Of a stretch of DNA of 64,000 nucleotides, positions 57,539-64,000 are shown piece by piece (position 1 is the first letter of the stretch; every line of letters begins with the position of its first letter). The stretch is from positions 8,569,001 through 8,633,000 of the forward strand of contig NZ_CP095481.1 in the NCBI RefSeq assembly GCF_023023025.1. The letters are read 5' to 3'. Source of the stretch: Amycolatopsis sp. WQ 127309 (GTDB lineage: Bacteria > Actinomycetota > Actinomycetes > Mycobacteriales > Pseudonocardiaceae). The notes under the pieces were generated by a model. That model was given only the letters and a program-made list of their open reading frames with translations. It ran no database searches and had not been told where the DNA came from. Both the position numbers and the translations under genes were made by a program.

Positions 57539-58124
57539 GCTCGGCGCGCTGCTCGTCGCGGCGCTGGTGGTCGCGGGCTGCTCCACGGCGGCCCCGGCCA
57601 CCCCGCCGCCGACGGTGACGTCGTCCGCCACCCCGGCGGCCGCGGCCGGCCCGCAGCCGCTGCCGACGGCCCCCGAAGTCCGCCCGGTGCACCTGCGGAT
57701 CCCGGCGATCGCCGTCGACGCGCCCGCGCTCGTCCCGCTCGGGCTCGGCCCCGACCACCAGCTCGAGGCGCCCGCGAAGTTCGAGGACGTCGGCTGGTAC
57801 GCCGCCGGCCCGGTGCCGGGCGACCCCGGTCCCGCGGTGATCGCCGCGCACGTCGACTCGCGGGCCGGCCCGGCACCGTTCTTCCGGCTGCGTGACCTCA
57901 AGGGCGGCGACGAAGTGTTCGTCACCCGCTCCGACGGCCAGGAGACGCGGTTCGTCGTGGACCGCGTCCAGCGCTACCCGAAGAACGCCTTCCCCACCGA
58001 CGCCGTCTACGGGCCGGCGCCGGGCAGCGCGTTGCGGCTCATCACCTGCGGCGGCAGCTTCGACGCGGCCAAACGCTCCTACCGCGACAACATCGTCGTT
58101 TACGCCTCCACCAGCTGGAGCTAA
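57528..58124 (+). CDS. Class F sortase
   Basis: 198 residues. The N-terminus is a lipoprotein-like signal (LLVAALVVAGCST, Cys18), then a Pro/Ala linker. The catalytic domain begins near residue 52 (VHLRIPAIAVDAPALVPLG). The active-site residues are visible: His108 in AAHVDS, Cys174 in LITCGGSF and Arg186 in YRDNIVVY. This HVDS...LITCGG pattern is class F. It would join a protein to a surface acceptor, or act on the DUF4397 neighbour. The GTG at 57528 overlaps the DUF4397 stop by 11 bp. Its stop overlaps the convergent ssuD gene by 4 bp. Confidence 0.87.
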   Translation: MRAELGALLVAALVVAGCSTAAPATPPPTVTSSATPAAAAGPQPLPTAPEVRPVHLRIPAIAVDAPALVPLGLGPDHQLEAPAKFEDVGWYAAGPVPGDPGPAVIAAHVDSRAGPAPFFRLRDLKGGDEVFVTRSDGQETRFVVDRVQRYPKNAFPTDAVYGPAPGSALRLITCGGSFDAAKRSYRDNIVVYASTSWS

Positions 58125-59272
58125 AGGGCGGCCACGTTGCGTTCGGGGTGGGACGGCCGGTGCAACGCCGGGACGCCGGCCAGCAGGCCGCGCCGGGCCA
58201 GTTCCGGCCGGACGCCGTCGCCGAACCAGTACGCCTCCTCCAGGTGCGGGTAGCCGGACAGCACGAACTCGGTGACGCCGACCGAGTGGTACTCCTCGAT
58301 CAGGTCGGCGACCTCGCTGTGGCTGCCCACCAGCGCCGTGCCCGCGCCGCCGCGGACCAGGCCGACGCCGGCCCACAGGTTCGGGTGGATCTCCAGGCCG
58401 CGGACACCGCCGTCGGTGCGGCCGCCGTGCAGCGCGACCATCCGCTGCTGCCCGACGGACTCGCTGGCGGCCAGCTGCGCCTGCGCCTTCGCGACCTGCT
58501 CCGGGCTCAGCGCGTCCAGCAGCTTCTGCGCCTCCGCCCACGCCTCGGCCGACGTGTCGCGCGAGATCGTGTGCAGCCGGACGCCGAACCGGATGTCCCG
58601 GTCCCCCGCCAGCGCCTTGACCTTGGCGATCTTCTCGGCCACCTGCGCGGGCGGCTCGCCCCAGGTCAGGTAGACGTCGGCGTGCTTCGCGGCGACCGGC
58701 AGCGCGGCCGGGGACGAGCCGCCGAAGTAGATCGGCGGCGCCGGGTCCGGCGCGGCCAGCGTCGTCGCGCCTTCGACCCTCAGGTGCTCGCCTTCGAAGG
58801 TGAACGGCTTCCCCGACCACACGCCGCGGACGATCGTCAGGAACTCGTCGGTGCGCGCGTACCGGGCGTCGTGGTCGTGCCAGTCGCCGAACCGGCGCTG
58901 CTCGACCGCGTCGCCGCCGGTGACGATGTTCAGCAGCACGCGGCCTTCCGACAGCCGCTGGAACGTCCCCGCCATCTGCGCGACCAGCGTCGGCGAGATG
59001 ACACCGGGCCGGAAGGCGACCAGGAACTTCAGCTTGGTCGTCTCGCGGATCAGCGCGGCCGTGGTCAGCCAGGCGTCCTCGCACCACGTGCCGGTCGGCG
59101 TCAGCACACCCTCGAAGCCCTGCCGCTCGGCCGCGCGGGCCACCTGGGCGAGGTAGTCGAGATCGGGGTCGCGCTGCGCCGCCGGACCGGCGGACCGGTT
59201 GGCGTGGAAGCGTTCCACGATCGTGCGGCCGTCGCCGCTGGTGGGCAGGAACCAGTGCAGCCTGATGCTCAT
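58121..59272 (-). CDS. ssuD: FMNH2-dependent alkanesulfonate monooxygenase
   Basis: 383 residues of the luciferase-like family. Signatures of SsuD: IRLHWFLPTSGDGRTIVERF (N-terminus), LVAFRPGVISPTLVAQMAGT, LLNIVTGGDAVEQRRFGDWH, DHDARYARTDEF and IYFGGSSPAALPVAAKHADV. It cleaves the C-S bond of alkanesulfonates to release sulfite, with FMNH2 from a separate reductase. It is the last gene of the ssuCBAD unit, overlapping ssuA by 4 bp. No flavin reductase is in the window. Confidence 0.92.
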   Translation of the reverse strand: MSIRLHWFLPTSGDGRTIVERFHANRSAGPAAQRDPDLDYLAQVARAAERQGFEGVLTPTGTWCEDAWLTTAALIRETTKLKFLVAFRPGVISPTLVAQMAGTFQRLSEGRVLLNIVTGGDAVEQRRFGDWHDHDARYARTDEFLTIVRGVWSGKPFTFEGEHLRVEGATTLAAPDPAPPIYFGGSSPAALPVAAKHADVYLTWGEPPAQVAEKIAKVKALAGDRDIRFGVRLHTISRDTSAEAWAEAQKLLDALSPEQVAKAQAQLAASESVGQQRMVALHGGRTDGGVRGLEIHPNLWAGVGLVRGGAGTALVGSHSEVADLIEEYHSVGVTEFVLSGYPHLEEAYWFGDGVRPELARRGLLAGVPALHRPSHPERNVAAL

Positions 59273-60285
59273 CCGTTGCTCCTAGCCGTTTCGAGGTCGG
59301 GACCGAACCGCCGGTCGGCGTACGCGGCGAAGTCCACCTTCCCCGGCAGAGTCTTGTCGTCGGTGAACGCGTCCGCGAGCTGTTGCTCCGATTTCACGAT
59401 CGAGTCGTCCAGCGGAGCCGGCAGGTCCCGGCCGGCGTCGACGGCCTTCTGCGCCACCTCGAGCTTCAGCCCGGTCTCCTTCGCCCACGCCGCCGCCCAC
59501 TCCGGACGGTGCGCGTCGGCCCACTTCTGCGCCTTGACCACGCGGACCACGAAGTCGCGGATGGCCGAGTTCTTGCCGGGGTCGGCCAGCGCCGCGGTGC
59601 TCGCGGTCTGGAAGCTCAGGCCGTTGGACGCACCCCGGCCGTCGGCGAGCACCCGCGCCTTGGCCTCGATCTGGGCCTGCGCGGTGTACGGGTCCCAGAT
59701 CGCCCACGCGTCGATCGTGTGCTGGGTGAAGGCGGCGTAGGCCTCGGCCGGCTGCAGGAAGCTCACCTTGATGTCCTTGGTGGTCAACCCGGCGTTGTGC
59801 AGCGTGTTCAGCAGCTGGCCGTGGGCGGAACTGCCTTTCGCGACGCCGACCGTCTTGCCCTTCAGCGACGCGACGTCCTTCAGCGGCGAGTCGTCCGGGA
59901 CGAGGATCGCCTCGCGTTCGACGTTGCTCTTCGAGACGCTCACGACGGCAATCTTCGCCTTCGCGGCGGCGGCGAAGATCGGCGGCGTGTTGCCGACGCG
60001 GCCGATGTCGATCGCGCCCGCCGACGCCGCCTCGAGCAGCGGCGGCCCGGAGGTGAACGTCGACCACTCGATCTTGTACGGCAGGTTGTCGAGCCCCTTC
60101 GCCGCGGTGAGCAGCGACTTCACGCCGCCCTTCTGGTCGCCCACCTTGAGCGTCACCTTGGCCAGGTCGGCCGCGCTCACCGCCTGCGGCACCGCGGCCG
60201 GCCCGGGGTTCGTGCCGGTGGCCGAGCCGCACCCGGCCAGGACCAGCGCCGCCGCGACGACGGCAATTCCCTTATACAGGCGCAT
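59269..60285 (-). CDS. ssuA: Aliphatic sulfonate ABC transporter substrate-binding lipoprotein
   Basis: 338 residues. Lipoprotein signal MRLYKGIAVVAAALVLAGCG (lipobox LAGC, Cys19). The periplasmic-type binding domain has VTLKVGDQKGGVKSLLTAAK, AIDIGRVGNTPPIFAAAAKA, LKGKTVGVAKGSSAHGQLLN and DAWAIWDPYTAQAQIEAKA, all typical of SsuA/TauA/NitT-type proteins. The downstream monooxygenase supports sulfonate as substrate. It overlaps ssuB by 14 bp and ssuD by 4 bp. Confidence 0.9.
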   Translation of the reverse strand: MRLYKGIAVVAAALVLAGCGSATGTNPGPAAVPQAVSAADLAKVTLKVGDQKGGVKSLLTAAKGLDNLPYKIEWSTFTSGPPLLEAASAGAIDIGRVGNTPPIFAAAAKAKIAVVSVSKSNVEREAILVPDDSPLKDVASLKGKTVGVAKGSSAHGQLLNTLHNAGLTTKDIKVSFLQPAEAYAAFTQHTIDAWAIWDPYTAQAQIEAKARVLADGRGASNGLSFQTASTAALADPGKNSAIRDFVVRVVKAQKWADAHRPEWAAAWAKETGLKLEVAQKAVDAGRDLPAPLDDSIVKSEQQLADAFTDDKTLPGKVDFAAYADRRFGPDLETARSNG

Positions 60286-60991
60286 CTTCGGTCACTCCCA
60301 GGTCCGCCAGCACGCGGCGGCGGACGTCGATGTGGTCGGCGGGGTTGCGCGGCCGGGAGCCGCCCGGCCGGTGTTCGGCGATGATGCGGCCACCGTCGAG
60401 GACGAGCACCCGGTCGGCGAGCAGCAGGGCTTCGTCGACGTCGTGGGTCACCAGCAGCACACCCGGCAGGTGCCGGCGCCAGAGGTCCTCGACCAGCCGG
60501 TGCATGGCGATCCGGGTGAGCGCGTCGAGGGCGCCGAACGGCTCGTCGAGCAGCAGCAGGTCCGGCTCGCGCACCAGCGCGCGGGCCAGCGACACGCGCT
60601 GGGCCTCGCCACCGGAGAGCGTCAGCGGCCAGTCGTCGGCGTGCTCGGCGAGGTGGACCTCGGCCAGCGCTTTGTCGGCCAGCGCCCGGTTGCGGGACTT
60701 CGAGACGCCGTCCTGGCGCAGGCCGAGGACGACGTTGCGCCAGACCTTCCGCCACGGCAGCAGCCGCGGTTGCTGGAAGGCGACCGAGACAGTGCCGTGG
60801 ACGTCGGCCTGTCCTTCGACGGCGCCGTCGAGGCCGGCCAGCACCCGCAGGAGCGTCGACTTGCCAGAGCCGCTGCGGCCCAGCAGCGCGACGAACTCGC
60901 CGCGGCCGATGGTCAGGTCGAGTCCACTGAGGACGGTCCGGTCGCCGAACCGCTTGGTCAGGTTCGCGACGTCCGCTACCGGGTTCGCCAC
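60272..60991 (-). CDS. ssuB: Sulfonate ABC transporter ATP-binding protein
   Basis: About 239 residues. Walker A LLGRSGSGKSTLLRVLAGLD, Q-loop FQQPRLLPWRKVWRNV, signature TLSGGEAQRVSLARALVREP, Walker B LLLLDEPFGALD and H-loop LVTHDVDEALLLADR. Start GTG 60991 is inferred from family length; it overlaps the permease gene by 16 bp. The frame is open far upstream inside the permease, but that is a shadow. Energises sulfonate import at the cytoplasmic face. Confidence 0.9.
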   Translation of the reverse strand: MANPVADVANLTKRFGDRTVLSGLDLTIGRGEFVALLGRSGSGKSTLLRVLAGLDGAVEGQADVHGTVSVAFQQPRLLPWRKVWRNVVLGLRQDGVSKSRNRALADKALAEVHLAEHADDWPLTLSGGEAQRVSLARALVREPDLLLLDEPFGALDALTRIAMHRLVEDLWRRHLPGVLLVTHDVDEALLLADRVLVLDGGRIIAEHRPGGSRPRNPADHIDVRRRVLADLGVTEDAPV

Positions 60992-61800
60992 CGCAGCACC
61001 TTCCGTTCCAGCAGCCGGACCAGCGCGTCGGTGACCAGGCCGAGCAGGGCGTAGAGGATCAGGCCGACGACCACGACGTCGGTGCGCAGGAATTCCCGCG
61101 CGTTGTTGATGAGGTAGCCGACGCCGGCGTCGGCGTTGACCGTCTCGCCGACGATCAGCGCGAGCCACGCCAGGCCGAGCGACTGCCGCAGCCCGACGAG
61201 CGCCTGCGGCAGCGCGCCGGGCAGCACGACGTGCCAGAGCCGTTCCGCGCGGCTGAACCCGAGCGCCCGTGAGGCTTCGACGAGGTTCGGGTCGGCGCCG
61301 CGGATTCCCGAGTGGACGTTCAGGTAGAGCGGGAAGGCCACGCCGAGCGCGACCAGCACGATCTTCGTCTCCTCGCCGATCCCGAACCACAGGATGAACA
61401 GCGGGATCAGGCCGAGGAACGGCAACGTGCGCAGCATCTGCACCGGCGGGTCGACCAGCGCTTCGCCCCACCGCGACAGCCCGGAGACGATGCCGAGGAC
61501 GACCCCGACGATCGCGCCGATCGCGAACCCGGCCCCGACGCGGCCGAGCGACACGACGAACGCGTCGCCGAGTTCGCCGCTGCGCGCCACTTCCACGCCG
61601 GCCTGCAGGACCGTCCACGGTGAACTGAGCTTGTCGGGCGGCAGCAGGCCGGTGCCGCTGGCGATCTGCCAGACGGCGACCAGCACCACCGGGCTGATCC
61701 AGCGCCGCAGGTCGGGGCGGCGCCGGGTGGGCGTCTTGCGGGGCGGCCCTTCGGCGGCCGGTTCGGCGCGCGCCAGCACGCCCGTGGTGGAAATCGACAC
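60976..61800 (-). CDS. ssuC: Sulfonate ABC transporter permease
   Basis: About 274 residues with six hydrophobic segments. WISPVVLVAVWQIASGTGLL is the first, and the EAA-type loop is RALGFSRAERLWHVVLPGAL with PQALVGLRQSLGLAW following. Start GTG 61800 has GGGAGA five bases upstream and fits the family size; the frame is open to 61944 but that stretch overlaps the leader peptide. First structural gene of the operon, 43 bases downstream of the leader peptide's stop. Confidence 0.9.
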   Translation of the reverse strand: MSISTTGVLARAEPAAEGPPRKTPTRRRPDLRRWISPVVLVAVWQIASGTGLLPPDKLSSPWTVLQAGVEVARSGELGDAFVVSLGRVGAGFAIGAIVGVVLGIVSGLSRWGEALVDPPVQMLRTLPFLGLIPLFILWFGIGEETKIVLVALGVAFPLYLNVHSGIRGADPNLVEASRALGFSRAERLWHVVLPGALPQALVGLRQSLGLAWLALIVGETVNADAGVGYLINNAREFLRTDVVVVGLILYALLGLVTDALVRLLERKVLRWRTR

Positions 61801-61843
61801 GGATTTCTCCCGGGAACTTCGGTATTCGGGCTTCAGCGCGGAA

Positions 61844-61924
61844 TCAGGCGAACGGACACGCCGCGCTCGCCTGCCGCCGGAGATCGACGTGCCGGCGGCG
61901 CACGAGAAGCGCGTCCTGTTGCAT
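61844..61924 (-). CDS. Sulfur-gene leader peptide (RRHVDLxRxxSAxC type)
   Basis: A 26-residue ORF upstream of ssuC, read from ATG 61924 to TGA at 61844-61846. It contains RRRHVDLRRQASAACPF, which matches the actinobacterial putative leader peptide class LxxRRHVDLxRxxSAxCP. Such peptides are found before sulfate, cysteine and sulfonate uptake operons. The Cys codon lies four codons from the end, so ribosome stalling under cysteine or sulfur shortage could control the operon by attenuation. The mechanism is inferred; the sequence match is strong. Confidence 0.8.
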   Translation of the reverse strand: MQQDALLVRRRHVDLRRQASAACPFA

Positions 61925-62021
61925 GGTCCCGAGCTTCGAGCCACGAACGGGTGAAGTCAATCCGTGGACGCCCGGTCTCAGTGAGTGAAATCCGGGCGTT
62001 CCAGTGCGTGGAACGACGGCG

Positions 62022-62732
62022 TCAGCCGCCGAACATGACCTTCCACTCGTCGAGCGAGCGCGGCCGGTAGACGAAGTTGGTGCGCTTCACTTCCGACAGC
62101 GCGGCCGACGGTTCGGCCGAATACTGGTGGCCCGGGTAGACGACGGGGTCGCCCGCCAGCCCGGCAAGGGCCTGCAGGCTGCGGTAGATCTCCTCGGCGT
62201 CCCCGCCCGGGAAGTCGGTGCGGCCGCAGCCTTCGAGGAACAGCGTGTCGCCGGAGACGAGCTTGTCCTCGACGAGGAAGCACTGGCTGCCCGGCGTGTG
62301 CCCGGGGGTGTGCAGCAGCCGGATCGGGATGGACCCGACCTCGAGGACGTCGTCGTGGTCGTGCGCGCGCAGATCGGTCGCCGACACGCCGGTGACCCGC
62401 CGCACCCACTCGGTCTCGGCGCCGTTGACGTGGATCGGCACCGGCTCGACGGCGAGCAGCTCGGCGATCCCGGGCAGTGAGAACCCCATCATCTCGCCAC
62501 CGACGTGGTCCGGGTGGTGGTGCGTCGCGAGCACGCCGGTGAGCCGCATCCCGTCGGCGGCGAGCACATCCAGCAGATCCCGCACGGCGTAGGCCGGGTC
62601 GACGATCACCGCGTCACCGGTCTCGCGGTCGCCGATCAGGTAGGCGAAGTTCACCATCTGCGTGGCCACCGGGTCCCCGACCGCGAAGTCGCGGCCGGCC
62701 AGGAGCTGCCGGAAGTAGAGCCGATCCGTCAT
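62022..62732 (-). CDS. MBL-fold metallohydrolase, persulfide dioxygenase-like
   Basis: 236 residues of the metallo-beta-lactamase fold. Metal ligands: THHHPDHVGG at about residues 70-79, HTPGHTPGSQCF, SGDTLFLEGCGRTDFPGGD and the last His in YPGHQYSAE. GCGRTDF with a following YPGHQY is characteristic of ETHE1-type persulfide dioxygenases and the glyoxalase II group. It would oxidise glutathione- or mycothiol-linked persulfide to sulfite, fitting its place beside the sulfonate operon. Glyoxalase II or another thioester hydrolase remains possible. Confidence 0.8.
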   Translation of the reverse strand: MTDRLYFRQLLAGRDFAVGDPVATQMVNFAYLIGDRETGDAVIVDPAYAVRDLLDVLAADGMRLTGVLATHHHPDHVGGEMMGFSLPGIAELLAVEPVPIHVNGAETEWVRRVTGVSATDLRAHDHDDVLEVGSIPIRLLHTPGHTPGSQCFLVEDKLVSGDTLFLEGCGRTDFPGGDAEEIYRSLQALAGLAGDPVVYPGHQYSAEPSAALSEVKRTNFVYRPRSLDEWKVMFGG

Positions 62733-62904
62733 GCGCCCACCCTACGGGGTCGGTCCGCGGCCCTGCCGAAGCCGATCAAGCGAACATCAAGACGCAGCTC
62801 AGCCGACCAAGGCGGGCGCCGGAACCCACTGGCATCGGCGAAAGGCCACGGCACTCCGCGACAAACGGCAACACCCCGGCACCAACCCGCGTGTCACCCT
62901 GCCT

Positions 62905-63417
62905 TCATTCGCCCACCTCCCCGTCGGCCAGCTCGCGCAGGACGTCCAGGTGCCCGACGTGCCGCGCCGTCTCCTGCACGACGTGCGCCACCACCCACCG
63001 CACGGTGAACTCCGAGCGACGCCGGGTGCGGTCGTCCGGGCCGAGGCCGCTCAGCGCCTTCTCCACCCGTGCCCACTCCGCCTTGTACGCCGCGACCACC
63101 GACGCCGGCGTGTCGTCCTCGGTCAGGTCCCAGCTCGGGTCCGGGGAGCCCGCCCACAACGACGGCAGGTCCGCGCCGCCCGCCTCGATGGCCAGCCACC
63201 AGCGTTCGACCGCGGTCAGGTGCTTCACCACGCCCAGCACGCTCAGCCGGGGTGACGTCGGCAGCGGCGTCGCGGCGGCGGTCGCGCGGCTCAGCCCGGC
63301 GACCTTGTTCACCGCCGTGGCGCGCAGGAACTGCAGGAAGTCCAGCTGCAGGCGCAGCTCCTCCCAAGCCAGGCGAGCGGGCCAGGACCGGCGGGTCTTC
63401 GAACTCGTGTTCGACAT
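62905..63417 (-). CDS. DinB-superfamily protein (DUF664)
   Basis: 170 residues, four-helix-bundle DinB fold. The histidine triad for metal binding is visible: VVKHLTAVERWW (His about residue 66), then WVVAHVVQETARHVGHLDVL with further His residues. Family members are thiol-dependent metalloenzymes, often with mycothiol in actinobacteria; the reaction is unknown. Start GTG/ATG at 63417 gives the family length. Neighbours are not functionally connected in an obvious way. Confidence 0.82.
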   Translation of the reverse strand: MSNTSSKTRRSWPARLAWEELRLQLDFLQFLRATAVNKVAGLSRATAAATPLPTSPRLSVLGVVKHLTAVERWWLAIEAGGADLPSLWAGSPDPSWDLTEDDTPASVVAAYKAEWARVEKALSGLGPDDRTRRRSEFTVRWVVAHVVQETARHVGHLDVLRELADGEVGE

Positions 63418-63536
63418 GAACGCAACCTAGCGCGAGGGTCCGACAATTTCCGGGGACCGTGCCAGACTCGTGATCATGAGCCCCGACGCACCGCACGCAC
63501 AGCGCTTCCGCCCGCGGCGGTCATAGGGTGGGCGAC

Positions 63537-64000
63537 ATGTGGTGGGGACTCCTGTGCGCCTTGGGCGCGGCGTGCGCGTACGGCGTCGCTTCGGTGATGC
63601 AGTCGGTCGCCGCGCGCGCGACCGACACCGGGGCCGACGGCCTCGACCCGAAACTGCTCGTGCGCGTCCTCGGCCAGTGGAAGTTCGTGCTCGGCCTCTC
63701 GCTGGACGTCCTGGGGTTCGTCGCGCAGATCGTCGCGCTGCACGTGCTGCCGCTGTTCGTCGTGCAGGCCGCGCTCGCGGCCAGCCTCGCCGTGACCGCC
63801 GTCGCCGCGCGGTTCCTCGGCGTCCGGCTGGGCAAACGGGAGTGGGGCGCGATCGTCGTCGTGTGCGCCGGCCTGGGCCTGCTCGGCGCGGCCGCCGAAA
63901 GCGAGGGCTCCGATCCGGTCGGGCTCGGGTTCCGGCTGGTGCTGATCGGCGCGGTCGTCGTGCTGGCCGGCGCCGGGATCGTCGCCGGGAAGGCGAACCG
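63537..64000 (+). CDS. Multi-pass membrane transporter (DMT/EamA-like), 5' part
   Basis: The first 154 residues; the gene continues beyond the right edge. About five hydrophobic segments in the visible part. The start MWWGLLCALGAACAYGVASV and the pattern of a first pair of helices followed by VLGFVAQIVALHVLPLFVVQ and ALAASLAVTAVAARFLG resemble DMT/EamA-type carriers. A -10 TAGGGT (63524-63529) lies seven bases before ATG 63537, so translation may be leaderless. Substrate unknown. Confidence 0.7.
   Translation, partial: MWWGLLCALGAACAYGVASVMQSVAARATDTGADGLDPKLLVRVLGQWKFVLGLSLDVLGFVAQIVALHVLPLFVVQAALAASLAVTAVAARFLGVRLGKREWGAIVVVCAGLGLLGAAAESEGSDPVGLGFRLVLIGAVVVLAGAGIVAGKAN

Noticed and set aside
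55442..57925. 827-codon minus-strand frame opposite the membrane protein, DUF4397 and sortase genes
   Set aside because: Gly/Arg-rich translation typical of a GC shadow; the sense-strand proteins have signal peptides and catalytic residues.
60992..61618. Long N-terminal extension of ssuB
   Set aside because: It lies within the permease gene in another frame and has no ABC-domain sequence; GTG 60991 gives the normal size.
63477..63527. 16-codon ORF before the edge transporter
   Set aside because: No ribosome site, no recognisable leader motif, and it ends on the presumed -10 element.
1..64000. CRISPR arrays, insertion sequences, integrase, attachment sites, rRNA or tRNA genes
   Set aside because: Looked for on both strands; no regularly spaced repeats, transposase motifs or RNA-gene signatures were found.

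Overview
The window is 64 kb of about 70% GC DNA with dense, often overlapping genes, frequent GTG starts and strong GGAGG-type ribosome sites. Gene content and order point to a Pseudonocardiaceae actinomycete, most likely Amycolatopsis or a close relative. The evidence is an ESX/EspG accessory operon, the mycobacterial-type gcvP - MerR - DUF151 - ftsR - garA - gcvH neighbourhood, an Rv0106-type Mrf protein beside Zur-type alternative ribosomal proteins, and DUF3558, DUF2236, DUF6295 and TIGR03086 family proteins. The genus is an inference. No rRNA, tRNA, CRISPR array, phage or insertion sequence was found.

Layout. 1-10 kb: 3' part of a Glu/Leu-type dehydrogenase, proline iminopeptidase, a four-gene orphan ESX cassette, an AcnR-like TetR regulator, and a CorC/HlyC membrane protein pair. 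10-19.4 kb: a membrane protein with a repeat-rich tail and a solute-binding-like domain, a degenerate aldo/keto reductase, an MmyB-type regulator, and a surface-glycan locus (SQD1-like sulfosugar synthase, GtrA, a membrane/GT2 fusion, a second epimerase). 19.4-28.1 kb: glycine cleavage and central-metabolism control (gcvP with a tandem glycine riboswitch, gcvH, garA, ftsR) plus a CDP-alcohol phosphatidyltransferase; a thioredoxin/MerR pair and a TetR gene sit among them. 28.1-37.8 kb: twin small lipoproteins, acyl-CoA synthetase plus dienoyl-CoA isomerase-like protein, alpha/beta hydrolase, siroheme synthase, ankyrin protein, and a MoxR/VWA-metallopeptidase pair. 37.8-42 kb: a zinc-starvation locus with zinc-free ribosomal proteins S18, S14, L33, L28, L31 and L32, Mrf, a CobW GTPase and a histidine-rich protein. 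42-45.3 kb: MarR-controlled efflux pump and hydrolase.

45.3-51.1 kb holds the most notable module: an apparent operon for secreted ceramidase, secreted sphingomyelinase, an MFS carrier and a sphingosine-1-phosphate lyase-like enzyme. Together these look like a route for sphingolipid breakdown. A near-identical large hairpin lies on each side of it. 51.2-58.1 kb: F420-type oxidoreductase, a DUF2236 gene divergent from its TetR regulator across a long inverted repeat, an IclR regulator, and a membrane protein - DUF4397 - class F sortase cluster. 58.1-62.7 kb: an alkanesulfonate operon (ssuC-B-A-D) preceded by a 26-residue leader peptide of the RRHVDLxRxxSAxC type, then a persulfide-dioxygenase-like metallohydrolase. 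The right edge has a DinB-fold protein and the 5' part of a membrane transporter.

Functions rest on recognised motifs and remembered family sequences, not on a database search. Promoters and operators were read by eye.
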